This document shows positions 24,295-35,603 of a DNA stretch of 64,000 nt, one piece after another. The first letter of the stretch is position 1. Every line of letters begins with the position of its first letter. The stretch is from Heliocidaris tuberculata (Eukaryota > Echinodermata > Echinoidea > Camarodonta > Echinometridae). Made by a program: the position numbers and the translations under genes. Location: NCBI GenBank assembly GCA_025618425.1, contig CM046842.1, forward strand, positions 39,986,035-40,050,034, written 5' to 3'. The notes beneath the pieces are model-generated. The model searched no databases. It saw only the letters and a list, made by a program, of their open reading frames with translations, and was not told the origin of the DNA.

Positions 24295-24478
24295 AGAAGA
24301 AGAAGAAGAAGAAGAAGAAGAAGAAGAAGAAGAAGAAGAAGAAGAAGAAGAAGAAGATCAAGGAAAAAGAAGGAGAAGAAAAAGAAGAAAAAGAAGGAAA
24401 AGAAGGAGAAGAAAAAGAAAAAAAAAGAAGGAAAAAGTGGAAGAAGAAGAGGAAGGAGAAGAAGATTCGGGCGGGGGG
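24295..24478 (+). repeat. (GAA)n and purine-rich microsatellite
   Basis: A pure GAA run to about 24357 grades into GAAAAAG/GGAGAA purine-rich repeat. The long Glu/Lys/Arg-rich frames here are repeat artefacts. Confidence 0.9.
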
Positions 24479-24479
24479 G

Positions 24480-25010
24480 GGGGGGGGTCACTCACCACAT
24501 TACGTCTACGCAACCGCGTCCACAAAAATCGTCGAAAAGGGTCTATTTTCAGCCTTAAGACCGGTCGTCGACGTTTTCCTTTAAAAAGGGGTGTTTTTCA
24601 GCTTCAATCGCCGTTTACTATATTAAATAACAAATTCGGTCTGATAATCCTTAAATTCTGCTTTTTATCTCTTTCTATGATATGGTTAATTCTCATTTTT
24701 CTTACTACCATTTTCATTTCATCAGTGAAGATCAACTTACAGATAATGATTCATGTCATTTCGAGCTCACTCGTTCCCCTTGCGCAAAATCGAAAAGTTT
24801 ATCTGTTTGTACTCGAAAAGCGTTATTTTTCCTCCCTGTTTAATAGGGGTTATATATTTTAAACGCCATTAAGGGTATTGTACTTGGGACCATAATAATG
24901 TATACTTAGTGTATTTTTGGGTGGCGTGATTACCCTGTTGACGCCATTTAGGGTATGTTTTTCTGATGTTACATTTTTTGAGTACAAATACACCTAAAAA
25001 ATGCTGATAA

Positions 25011-25050
<40 letters not shown>

Positions 25051-26984
25051 GTCAGAGAATTTTTTAGCAAAAAGTCCCCCCCCCCAAAAAAAAACTGCTG
25101 ATAACCCTTTTTTTTTTTTTTTTTTTTTGCTTGACCCTCCACCTCAAAACAACCAGTAAGTCGCAATGGGAGTTTTAGAGTAAACAGCTGAAAAAGGTGC
25201 TTTGGGGTGGAAATTTTGATTTGAAGTTTTTTGTATTTCATGAAAGTTGATTCATTTATCTACCATCTGACAAAATGTCAGGGTAAAATACCATGTTAAA
25301 ATATGTATTTACTCTCATTCAAAATGATTTTTTTTTTTCTCTGGACAATCAAACTTTGTATGTCAACTTGCTTGGATTGTACTTCACATCGCTTTTCTGG
25401 TATAGCTTAAAAATGATGCACTGTCTGATACTCAAAATCTAAAGAAACAAAGAAATATGTCTATTCTAAAGGTATGGAAAGTTTCAACCTAATCCAATTA
25501 GTACTTCACAGTGTATGCTAGGGAATTTTGACTCAACCTTTTGTGCAACAAACAAAAGGACACAGATTACATGTAGGTGCTCTTAAATGGCCACTGTTCT
25601 TTAGAGCCCGTTTTCTCTATTGTTTTGGTCATTAGCCTGTGTGACACGTTGACATTCTCATTGTAATTTACAAGGGTTTGCTTAGTCCATACAAGACAAG
25701 TTATATATCATTTTAAAGCTTAGACTCTAAGCTTTCAGATTATGCTAAAATATAAAAAACAAAAAACAAAATTTCCGACTCATTGGTCGTTTTGTGGTGG
25801 AGGGTCACAATTTTGATTTAGCAGTAGAATTTTTGATTTTGCAGAATTTTCGCTGCTCCCTGGCAGAATAGTATCTTTTTCGCTGGCCACACTGGTAGCA
25901 CATTTGCCTGAGAGTGACCCTCCCGGGAAGAAGATGATGAGGAGGGAGAAGAAGGAGAACAACAATAACAACAACATCAACAACAACAACAAACAAGAAT
26001 AACAATACTTAGAAGAAGAAGAAGAAGAAGAAGAAGAAGAAGAAGAAGCAGAAGAAAAAGAAGAAGAAGGAGGAGGAGAAGAAGAAGAAGAAGAAGCAGA
26101 AGAAAAAGTAGAAGGAGGAGGAGAAGAAGAAGAAGAAGGAGAAGAAGAAGAAGAAGAAAAAGTAGAAGGGGAAAAAAAAAGCTTTAAAAAGACATCATTA
26201 CAGTGGCAATTTCCATTCTAGTTATAAGGTCAATGGAAGTGGGAAATAGGCTTTAATTTAATACTACTTTCTAGACCTGTACATAGCATATGCTGAGCCC
26301 CTGCAGTATAGAGTTGTCATGGCAATTAAAAATTGGCTTCTTATTTCACACTGCGTAAATGTTTAACCCCATCTTACACCTAGGTATTATTTACTAAGTA
26401 CCACACAGACTTAAACCAAAAGCTTGTCCCGAGATAAGGGCCAAGAATTAACTTGTTCTAAAATTGAATATTATTATTAGAGAAACAGATTAAAAGATTT
26501 AAAAAAAAATAAAGAAAATCGGTCAATTAACAAGAAAGCTAGGACTTTTTAATGACATGAACAACTAGGAAAAACTAAGAATGTGAAAATCACCAGACAA
26601 ATTGGCAACCCGGTCATGATTTTGTGACAACATTTCCTCACAAATCACCAGTTACTTTGTATTAATTACACAGTTTCAATTTTGTCTAAGAGTATGATTT
26701 TCTCATAACTTGAACCAAGTCATATTTAATCAGAGTAGGGAATAAGGTCACAAACCGAGTTGTCAGTTTGTCTAATGATTTTCTTTGTTTTCCCTATAGG
26801 TTTTCATGTCATTAATAATGGTAACTGTTTGATTAGTTGTCCGATATTCCTCAAACTTTTTCTTTTGTTTCTTTGTTCTTTTGTTTCTCTGAATGGTCTG
26901 TTTGTACTGAAAGGAAGTTATTCTGAATCGGACTTTCCCCTTTCAGTGTGTTAGTGAACCTAGTGTTATCTTTAGGAAGACTTA
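24480..26984. other. no gene; poly-T tracts and purine-rich repeat
   Basis: Two poly-T tracts (about 25012-25046 and 25108-25128), each preceded by GCTGATAACC, suggest a short local duplication. About 25920-26170 is GAA/GGA-rich. No splice-bounded coding block was recognised, though undetected upstream exons of the YWTD/EGF gene could lie here. Confidence 0.4.
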
Positions 26985-27223
26985 CACTGCAAAAACCAGG
27001 GTGTTATATCAACGCCATCTAGGTATCAATATTGGGCTACACCAGAAAAGTATCAAAACAACACCAGTTTGATATTTGGCTACACCAGATAAGTGTTAAA
27101 TAGACAGAAGTTAGTTTGAAGACAACTCCAGTTTGATTCGAAACTGGTGTTGTTTGAACACTTATCTGGTGTAGCTCATAGAAACCGGGATGGTGTTGAA
27201 TTAACACCTTGGCTTTTGCAGTG
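26985..27223. mobile_element. 239-bp MITE with TA target duplication
   Basis: The ends CACTGCAAAAACCAGGGTGTT and its imperfect reverse complement (AACACCTTGGCTTTTGCAGTG) are flanked by TA on both sides (26983-26984, 27224-27225). The interior repeats ACACCAG and CTGGTGT words in inverted order. TA duplication and short TIRs suggest a Tc1/mariner-mobilised MITE. It lies about 150 bases upstream of exon 1. Confidence 0.7.
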
Positions 27224-27371
27224 TATTATCAACTGAATTTATTTTTGACTACTTTGACCTGGGTTATAATACCAATAATCTTTACTGATCGATGGTGCAT
27301 TATAGCTGCTATTAAATTTTATCCTATTGGGTATAAGTTAACATGAATTACTTATGATCTAATTCCTTTAG

Positions 27372-27482
27372 ATCAAAGGGTTTTGGCTTTCGTCTCCGAC
27401 AAACGCAATAAAGCAATCTACATGGCAAATGTCACGGACGGTAAATTAATCACTGAGCTGCATTATACCAAACTGGCAATAG
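27372..27482 (+). CDS. YWTD/EGF gene, exon 1 of those visible
   Basis: The acceptor (TTCCTTTAG) and donor (GTAAGT) bound 111 bp that read DQRVLAFVSDKRNKAIYMAN and on to KLAIG across the junction. This is the first propeller-blade strand pattern (VLAFVSD...IYMANVTDG), related to LDL-receptor class B repeats. Entry and exit are both phase 1. The upstream exon supplying the start codon and any signal peptide was not found, so this is probably not the true first exon. The residues are less canonical than later blades; the call rests on the phase match with exon 2 and the blade pattern. Confidence 0.65.
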
Positions 27483-28239
27483 GTAAGTAAAAGCCTACAC
27501 CATTTACTTACATGTATACAGCGTGGCCCAGAAAAATGCAACACCATAGCTGAGATCTGCAATTTCAACGACATCATTCATGTCATTGGCACAGTGGCCG
27601 GTAGTCTACCGGTTTACCGGTATATTAAACTTCTTTTATTTGTGTTTATGCTATGTATCTTTATACTGAATTAAGGTAGCCTATACTGGAGTAAATTTAC
27701 TGTGGAACTATCTTTTATAGTCCTTTGAAAGCATCTACAACTTGACTTGACTCTTGATTCGAGATCCGGTTGACTCGAATCGACTACGGACTCTACCGCT
27801 GTCATCTTCAGGGATTTGACTACTAGATTTCAATATTCACAGAGTTGTAACGAATCGTGTCTGGGACTTTACTAGAGTAACCGCCTGAAACAATTGACTC
27901 TTGACTCGAGTGTCTAATTGAGCTAACTCGAGTGAATCTCTAAGCTGACTCTAGTGAGTATTTGAGCTGACAGTCCGATGACTCATTTAGCTGATTGGAG
28001 GACTCTTTAGCTGAGCTTTTGTTCTGAATCTGGTTACTCATAGGGCTTATTTGAACCTTCTCTTTGAGTTGAATCTTTGAACAGACCCGAGTGACTCGAC
28101 TCCAGTCAGACGTAAACGAGATTTTATTACACAATGAACACTACCTCTGCATGTTGACTCCAGTCGGGGCCATTATCTTTAGTGACTCGTTTGAAATCGC
28201 ATGAAATTCGAACAACCATTGACCAATGACATTTTCTGA
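27483..28239 (+). repeat. intron with degenerate GACTCGAG-type repeats
   Basis: From about 27740 to 28190 the intron repeats imperfect GACTCGAGT, TGACTC and TTGAGCTGA words, giving a diverged low-complexity array of about 8-20-bp period. It starts near the TAGGCCT-poor flank of exon 1 and ends at the retroelement copy below. No function is evident. Confidence 0.5.
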
Positions 28240-30226
28240 ACTGAACGATTTCAGATGAAAATGAAATAAGTAATATTGTCAGCTCGTTTGAAAATAATAA
28301 ATCTGCAGGTTTAGACGAATTCAGTCCGAGGGTAATTAAAAGTGCGATTCAGTATATATCTAAACCGCTGTGTCATATTTTCAATTTATCACTTAATAAA
28401 GGGATTTTTCCAGACCAACTGAAAATCGCTAGAGTCACACCTATATTTAAGACCGGGGACAAAAGACAGCTTACTAACTACAGGCCAATATCTGTTCTAT
28501 CAGTTTTTTCTAAAATTCTTGAACGCATTGTATACACCAGGACTTACGACTTTCTTGTTAAACATGACATTATTTACAAAAACCAATTTGGATTCCGCCA
28601 AAATTTTTCTACAGCTATGGCATTATCTAAACTAACAAACGATATAATTGACTCATTTGAAAAAAATCAATATTCAATTGGAATCTTTATAGACTTATCG
28701 AAAGCCTTCGATACCATTAATCACTCAATTCTACTAAATAAACTTTACATGTATGGAATCCGTGGCATAGCATACGACTGGTTTGCCAGTTATCTTAGAA
28801 ATCGCCTCCAGTGTACTAAAATTGACTCGGTTTTCTCAAACATGAGTAATATCACATGTGGTGTACCTCAAGGGTCGTTGCTTGGTCCATTACTTTTTAT
28901 TCTTTATATAAACGACATCTTCAAATCAACAGCAACATTAACTTTTGTTCTTTATGCCGACGACACGAATATTTTATGTAGTGGATCAAATCTTACCTCT
29001 CTGTGCAGTAATGTTAATCAACAGCTAAGCCTTGTATGCGAGTGGTTTAAGGCTAATAAATTGTCCGTCAATCTAAAAAAAAAGCAACTATATGATTTTT
29101 CACAATAATAAAAACATTGATTTAGACAGCATTTCCATATATCTCGACAACGTACTACTATCTAGAGTTGAAAACACAAAATTTCTAGGTGTGCACATCG
29201 ACAGTTCTATGTCTTGGAAAAAACATATTCTTGAAACAGAAAACAAAGTCTCTAAAAACATTGGCATCATTTCTAGACTGCGGCACATTTTACCAAACAA
29301 CATCCTCCGTATGCTTTACAACTCTCTTATTCTACCATATCTATCATACTGCAACCTGGCCTGGGGGAACTCTACAACCTCCAAATTGCAAAAACTAATC
29401 ACTCTACAAAAGAAAATAATTCGTATAACTACAGGTACTGCTCCCCGGTGTCACGTCGACCGTTTGTTCAAACAATTTAACATACTAAAATTTACCGATA
29501 TAAATAAACATCAACAAAGCATTTTTATGTACAGATGTACAAACAATTTATTTCCTGAAGAATTTTGTAATCTTTTTCAATTAAATTCTACGATTCATAA
29601 ATACGAAACCAGACACGCAAATCACATCCATCTACCCAAGCACAGAACCCTATTATTCCAACATAATATCCGGTACTCAGGACCCAAGCTGTGGAACGTT
29701 ATCCCTGACACAATAAAATACTCCGCATCTCTCGCTAGCTTCTCAAGAAGGATGAAAAAATATTTCACTTCATCTTACAAATAATATGGTTTAAGACACT
29801 TCCACACCCTCCGTTGTATCTATTCTCTCTATTCTTTCTTCTCTCTGCCTCTTCGTGAATATTTCTCTTTTCCGTACAATTCTCATGTTGCACCTCCATT
29901 CTCCCCCTCTTTTTCCTCTTTCCCCTTCTTTTTCTTTTCTTTTCTCCTCCCCCTTTTTCCCCTCCAATCAAGCTCAGCGGTCTTTTTCTTTTTTTGTATG
30001 TAGCTATTTTTCTTTTTATATATTTATTATGTAATAATGTATTATGTACTAATGGCACCCTCGCCCCAAGCTTTTGCTTTTAGAGGTGTGTCCTCCAACT
30101 ATGTATGTATCACATTAGTGTATATTTTGTCATATTTTTTGTTCAAAATATATGTACATTATTTTGCTCATTTATTAATTTGTATATTGAAAAGTTGGAA
30201 ATAAATATCTTTAAATTGAAATTGAA
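28240..30226 (+). mobile_element. 5'-truncated non-LTR retrotransposon in intron 1
   Basis: RT coding similarity begins abruptly near 28247, just inside the finger region, so the endonuclease is missing, as expected from incomplete reverse transcription. The coding part ends with TAA at 29784. A pyrimidine-rich 3' region then runs to an AT-rich tail ending AAATTGAAATTGAA. The short terminal repeat resembles non-LTR 3' tails, and it ends about five bases before the splice acceptor of exon 2. Orientation is the same as the host gene. Confidence 0.75.
28247..29784 (+). pseudogene. reverse transcriptase fragment, one frameshift
   Basis: The RT domain holds NYRPISVL, LSKAFDT, GVPQGSLLGPLLF and an intact YADD (TAT codon at 28953). 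The frame runs open from 28247 to 29108, and the continuation is 29092-29784 (from MIFHNN onward). The only break is in a run of nine A at 29075-29083. The downstream part carries WKKH, LYNSLILPYLSYC and LYKLWN-like C-terminal motifs. Similarity to the ORF2 at 14-15.7 kb (LPHLNYG / LPYLSYC, INQELEQVSEWIKANKLS / VNQQLSLVCEWFKANKLS) places both in the same broad jockey/CR1-type group. It cannot mobilise itself without an endonuclease. Confidence 0.85.
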
Positions 30227-30231
30227 TGTAG

Positions 30232-30369
30232 GAGCTGGATCAAGAGTCACCGGGATACGGTATGACCCAAAGCATCAATGGTTATTCTGGGCAGACTATA
30301 CTGGTGGTAGGAGGGGGTTACGGAGAGGCGAAATAGGCAACACTTCAATACCCATCAGAATTGGGGTTC
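30232..30369 (+). CDS. YWTD/EGF gene, exon 2
   Basis: 138 bp, phase 1 in and out, acceptor GAATGTAG and donor GTAAGT. It encodes GAGSRVTGIRYDPKHQWLFW followed by ADYTGG, a standard YWTD blade (I-x-Y-D...LFWADY). The reading joins in frame to exon 1 (ATA G / GA GCT). The acceptor has no clear pyrimidine tract because the 3' tail of the retroelement abuts it. The propeller blade is expected to be extracellular and to bind a ligand or an adjacent EGF module, as in LDL-receptor family proteins. Confidence 0.8.
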
Positions 30370-30404
30370 GTAAGTACCTTGGATTTTTGTTTTTACGCTT
30401 AAGC

Positions 30405-30485
30405 CTAGTCTACACATGACGTTATAAACCATATAAGGAAAAAAAATGAACAAAAACAAAAAACAAAAACATGAACCGAACACTG
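30405..30485 (+). repeat. direct repeat with 32446-32525
   Basis: CCTAGTCTACACATGACG followed by TTATAAACCAT and an A-rich AAAACAAAAACATGAA tail recurs at about 32446-32525. The two copies bracket about 2 kb of intron that includes the TA-flanked element at 31525. Confidence 0.6.
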
Positions 30486-30829
30486 TGAAGATGGTGAAGT
30501 GCGACAAGAATTTTGATTTGGCACTTTTTGCGTTGTAACTTTTAATTCATTGTAGTCTCTCAATTTATATATTGTAAATGATAATACTAGGCTACAAAAT
30601 CAGCTACATGTATTTGAAAACATCCCTATGTTTTGTTAGTTTTTATGCAAATGATGATTTGAAATGAGGTACTTGGGAAGGACACCCTTAAGGTGAACTA
30701 GGACAGTAATAAGGATTAAGTGGGACAGTCGGGGAGAAATGGGACAAAACTCTCGAAATTGCTGGATGCTGGATTCACCATTATTTTTCTGGCAGTTGTC
30801 TACAAATAAGTGCTAGGAATGTTAAACTC

Positions 30830-31085
30830 AATGGCCCATATATTCTGAACTCCGGTTTAACTTAAACTCCAGTCTAAGTTAAACCAGAGTTTAATTAAAA
30901 CTGACTTACACCACAAGTCCAGTCGCAATTTCTGTACAAAGTTAAACCACACTTAGACTAAGTTTAAGTTAAAATGGAGTTCAGAATGTGATTTTCTAAA
31001 TCTCGGGTTTAAAGGGCACATTTAGACTGGATTTAAACCACACTTAGACCGCGGTTTAAGTCAAACCGGAGTTCATCTGAACAAC
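30830..31085. repeat. imperfect inverted repeat (TTCTGAACTCCGGTTTAA)
   Basis: The left arm TTCTGAACTCCGGTTTAACT is matched by reverse-complement blocks near 30960-30990 and 31050-31075, with repeated TTTAAACCACACTTAGAC words between. It is a probable MITE or multi-arm fold-back sequence, with boundaries uncertain. Confidence 0.45.
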
Positions 31086-31524
31086 TTCCTTCACACTAGT
31101 AAAGTTGACCTAAAGATACATTCCCATTTGAAGAAAAAAAAAATGGGTGAATTGATGAGCATTTTTGTAAGTTTTAAATTGTTTTAAAGCAGGAAAAACA
31201 ACAAGTGCCTGCAAAATAGTGTTGGTATTTATTGCAAAAACTATTGCAAAGTATCGGGTCCCATTGTGAACTAGGTTGTATACTTGTAAACATTTGACAA
31301 TTAATGCTGAAAAATATAACAAAAAGTGGTTTAAAAAAAAAATTAAAATTAACAGTACTCGCACAATCGCAGTATAGCCGTGGATGTATATGTGAACATT
31401 AATAGTTAAGACCTTCTCTGGGATTCAAACAAATTTTATAAAAAAAAATTTTTTAAAATTATTATTATTTAGAGGTGGTGTTCCAGTTCTCCCGCGTCCC
31501 ACCGGTTCACCCCGTTTTCCCATA

Positions 31525-32440
31525 CACTCTTAAAAAAGTTGGGCAAAAAAATGCCCAATTTTTAACCAACACTGGGCAACATACTGTCCACACAACTTTT
31601 GGTTAAAATTTGCCCAACTGATGTTGGGCAATCCATTTACTATGTTGTTGGGCAAATTAAATTTCCCATCAGTTGGTGACCCATTAGATTTTACCCAACT
31701 CTACAATTGCCCAACTGTTGGTTATATTCTCAGTTGGGTAATTATTGCCCAACCAATCTTACCAAATAGGATTGCCCAACCCTCTATTTGTTCAGCTGTT
31801 TGGTAACAAATATCATGTGGTTGGGCAAATTCAGCTGCCCAATTTATTGTTTCCTTTTTCCTCCAACCTAGGTTAAAAAAAATGAAATCTGCTTGTTACG
31901 TCCTTCTGGGTCTTAACCTAATCAATCCTAACCTATCCTATTTTAAGCTATCCTATCCTATATCTTAACCTATCCTATCCTAGTCCAATCCTATCCAGTT
32001 AGTGCAAACTAGTGCAAGCTGTTATATACCCCTTATATTTTTTTATGCATTTGGTGACAGTTAGTAAATCGGGCCACCCCAAACCATACGCTACTAAAAA
32101 TTCATGAATATTCATATAAGTGTTTTCCCCAATATTGGGTAAAAATATTTACCACAAGTTGGGCAAAAGCGAATTTCTAACCAACCATCAGTTACCCAAC
32201 AAAATTTACCCAACTGGCAAAGGAAATGTGACAAAATTACACAACTACAGGGCAACAAGTACCCAACCCATAATTACCAAATACTGTTGGTAAATATATG
32301 CCCAATATTTAGGTAAAAAGTATTGACCAATATTGGTTACACCACTCGAGTGTCCAGTTGGTTAATAATAGCCCAGAATTGGGAATATTTTTAACCAACC
32401 AGCAGTTACTCTACTAAATTTACCCAACATTTTAAGAGTG
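31525..32440. mobile_element. 916-bp TIR element with TA duplication, TTGGGCA-rich
   Basis: The left end CACTCTTAAAAAAGTTGGG and right end CCCAACATTTTAAGAGTG are inverted repeats flanked by TA (31523-31524, 32441-32442). The interior consists largely of TTGGGCAA / TTGCCCAA / TTACCCAAC words in both orientations, plus a CCTATCCTAACCTATCCTA-type minisatellite at about 31905-31990. It is non-coding and probably mobilised by a Tc1/mariner-type enzyme (inferred from TA). Confidence 0.7.
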
Positions 32441-32525
32441 TACCTTGTAGTCCACACATGACGTTATAAACCATTAGAAAAAAAAAATAGAACAGAACAA
32501 AAACAAAACATGAAACGATCATCCC

Positions 32526-34160
32526 CTCCAAGGCTCCAAACCACTGTTGCAAAAAGTTTGATGGTGGCGGATATTGTTCTTATAGATCTGTGTGCTTAAT
32601 TTAGTTTTCACATATTGCTAGATAGCGTAAACCTACGTCTGACGGATAAAAACTTTGCGAAAGAATATTAACCGGTGGTGAAACTCGTCTCTGGTGCTGA
32701 TCGAGGGTCTCATGATCGGAGTATGGAGAGAATAAAATACACTCCGCACAGGACAATTACCGCTTTTATTTAATTGTTAATTATTTTCCAACGCATTTAT
32801 GGTTAACGGCCATGTGAACATGCACTATAGACGCTTGTCAGTTAAGGTAATTAAAGTCCATTTCATTTTCATTAAACTTTGCATGTAGTTACCAACAGGG
32901 GCTGCGCCAGGGTATTTAAATAGGGGGGGGGGCAAAATGACGCGTATAGCAACGTCGCACGTCGAGGATCTTGAAATAACAAATAGGACTATAACAGTTA
33001 TGTCATAATTGCATGGCCTAGCCTTCTCTTCTCCATTTCCCCTTCTCTTTCTCCTTCCCCCCCCCCCCTTCTTCCTCTTTTTTTTTTTTTTTTTTGTTGT
33101 TGCTCGCTTGAAAAATGATAGGGGGACGACCGCCCCCTGCCCCCCCCCCCCCTGTAGCGCCGCCCCTGGTTACCAAGGCCCATCAGAAGTCCAAGCATGC
33201 AAAGAAAAGATAGGTCCATTTATATTATAGGCCTACATATAGTGACTGGAAACATTTGTGGCACTGTCGAGGGAGTTATATCCCCAAACAGATTTAATAC
33301 GAAACGCGCACCGCTGAGAGAAATATTGTAACGAGCGGGTAATATCAATGTCATCAAATTTGTCATTTTCCCTCAGCGCATTTGCATTGACGTACTAACG
33401 TCATTGCCTTGGACTCGTTCATGTTCTGCATAAAAAAAAAATCAAATAAGTAAATAAATTTAAAAAAAAATAAATCAAAAATCTTCTTCTTCTTCTTCTT
33501 CTTCTTCTTCTTCTTCTTTTTCTTCCACCGAAATCCCTTTTCTTTTGCACGTAGTGCTTGTGATCACTTTCCAGGTACTTTCCTGATGTCAATTCCCTTT
33601 CAAATTTCGTATGCATATTCCTTGACATTTCATCTTGGTCACTGAACTCCTCCTCTTTTTTTTCTTTTTTTTGAAATCACTCAAGCATGACCGTCCAGGC
33701 GTAATTTTTTCCATTTTCGGCCATTTTCATGCCTTTCGTTCTCCTTGCCTATCTCCACTATCCTACATCCTGCAGACTTTTAATAAAATGCTTTAGATAG
33801 TCCAAGCGTCGCTCTTTACATTACAATGAAAAAAAAGTTAATACAAAAAATGCCCCATCTTCATCCTCTAAATTTAAGTCCGAAATCGGCTATATTGAAA
33901 AACGCTAAATTTCTAGAAATATTCACTCCCGAATATGAAAAATTATATAACTTTCTCATATGAATTCAATTTTGTCTCAAATTTGGTCTTATCATTGCAC
34001 ATATTCCTGCTAAATTTCATGCATCAATAATTATGCATGGTAAAAATAGCGCCCTCTAAAGTTTTCGAACTGACTATCTTCTTGTGGCTGTATCTCCGTC
34101 ATGCCTGGGTAAACCAGTACCATTTTTTTGATTTAGACACCTCAAGATATACCTTTTCAG

Positions 34161-34198
<38 letters not shown>

Positions 34199-35177
34199 CT
34201 CACTTATCGACTTTTTAAAATTGGAAAATTGCCCGTTAAAATCACGATATTTACGGAATTGCCGAAATAACTTCAACATGCTCTAAATTTGGGGAAGTTT
34301 AACCTACGTCTTTGAAATTAGGTGGGTATGTGTATTATGTATAATTATGATAACTGTCAGTCAAATTTCTTTAACACAGCTGACATCATCGCATAGTTAT
34401 TGCCCCCAAACCTTAATGTACAATGCATTGATATTAATTATATGCTTATTTAATATCGGGAATATACCAAACACGGTGGTCTCACAGAAAATTATTTTCA
34501 GTAAATTGCAATTGTCACCCAGTGGAGGTCTCCCTAGCATGGTTAAATCATTTTTCAAAAAGCCTCATATTAGCCCACTTTTCATTTAAGTCCTCTTTGC
34601 AATTTATGCATATCCAACTTATGTAACGTGAGTAACCGACACATTAGTTTGGCTAGCAGTAATGACTGTTCCTCTCCTAAGATTTTGGTTCTATACAGGT
34701 ACTCCAATATCATGGGTTGCGGAACCGGGGAGAGGGGGGGGGGGGCTGGGTGGGTGGGGGCTGCATCCCCCCCCCCCCACACACACACACACACTTTTTT
34801 TGAGTAGACACGTTAAAAAAAAATACTCGGAAAAAAATGCTTGAAAATTGTCATTAATAAGTGAAATCAGATCACCCCCCCCCCCCTCCCCCCGCTTTCA
34901 AAAACGCTCCGCGGCCCCTGAATATGTATGCATTGTGTTAACTAAAACCGATTTAGCTGATACCTGTAATAAGAGAATTAGAGTTGAAGATGTAACCCAA
35001 TACCTCTGTAATTGAACCATGGTGTTGCCCGTCTGTGATTGGCTGATCGTGGTAACTTTGACCCGTCTTACGCAACACGGTTTTATATGGTTTATTATAT
35101 GTGTGTGTGTTTTTTTTGTTTTTGTTTTTGTTTTTGTTCTGTTTGGATTTATCTTATTTTTATTGGATTTGTCACAG
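32526..35177. other. intron 2, remainder: simple repeats, no gene
   Basis: It holds C/T-runs at about 33055-33095, (CTT)n at 33481-33526, (TA)n at 34163-34194, G/C-runs at 34730-34790 and a TTTTTG run at about 35108-35140. Several ORFs over these tracts are artefacts. No coding exon was recognised between exons 2 and 3. Confidence 0.5.
33481..33526 (+). repeat. (CTT)n microsatellite
   Basis: This is a pure CTT run followed by a few related triplets. Confidence 0.95.
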
Positions 35178-35349
35178 GGATTTATTCTTTGGATATGGAC
35201 GACACTTATCATAATATCTTCTGGCTGGGGTATGAGACGTTCTCCGTTAAAAAGGCCGACTATTCAGACCCGCAAAGCGAGATTCGACTTTATAATTTAT
35301 TGACAGAGAATAAGAGACTATACGGCATAAAATACGACATCGCATTCAG
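35178..35349 (+). CDS. YWTD/EGF gene, exon 3
   Basis: 172 bp, enters in phase 1 (C/GG = Arg) and leaves in phase 2, acceptor TTGTCACAG, donor GTAGGG. It encodes IYSLDMDDTYHNIFWLGYE and continues to KRLYGIKYDIAF. The IYSLD...NIFWLGY pattern is the junction of two YWTD blades, and LYGIKYD begins the next one. The odd exit phase is matched exactly by exon 4. The Trp and Gly of the blade motif are kept although the consensus YWTD is IFWLGY here. Confidence 0.8.
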
Positions 35350-35457
35350 GTAGGGGCAATTCCACGGTTAGTAAAATACATTGAATTTATGAGGCAGTTC
35401 TTTATGTCTCAATGAAATAAAACTAATGAATGTTCAGTGTTCTAATATCAAAGGTAT

Positions 35458-35603
35458 GGGCCCTCTTGCATAAAAATATGCGATTAAACGCAACTCAAAA
35501 AATTAAAAGCAACTTGATTTTCAACCAATCAGGATCGCGTGTTTTGGACTTGCGTTTAATTTTTCGAGTTGTGTTAAATCGCGCCTTTTTATGCAGGAGG
35601 GCC
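35458..35603. mobile_element. MITE family C (GGGCCCTCTTGCATAAAAA), copy 1
   Basis: The arms GGGCCCTCTTGCATAAAAA and TTTTTATGCAGGAGGGCC are inverted repeats, and the interior has a GATTAAACGCAACTC block in both orientations around CCAATCAGGATCGCG. Further copies lie at 37025-37169, 53592-53718 and, diverged, 56229-56336. Confidence 0.7.

Noticed and set aside
24227..24862. 211-aa frame rich in Glu, Arg and Lys
   Set aside because: The N-terminal half is (GAA)n and purine repeat; the rest has no recognisable domain.
26760..26954. Hydrophobic 64-aa frame upstream of exon 1, considered as a signal-peptide exon
   Set aside because: No suitable phase-1 donor was found, and it contains several internal hydrophobic stretches without a cleavage-like site.
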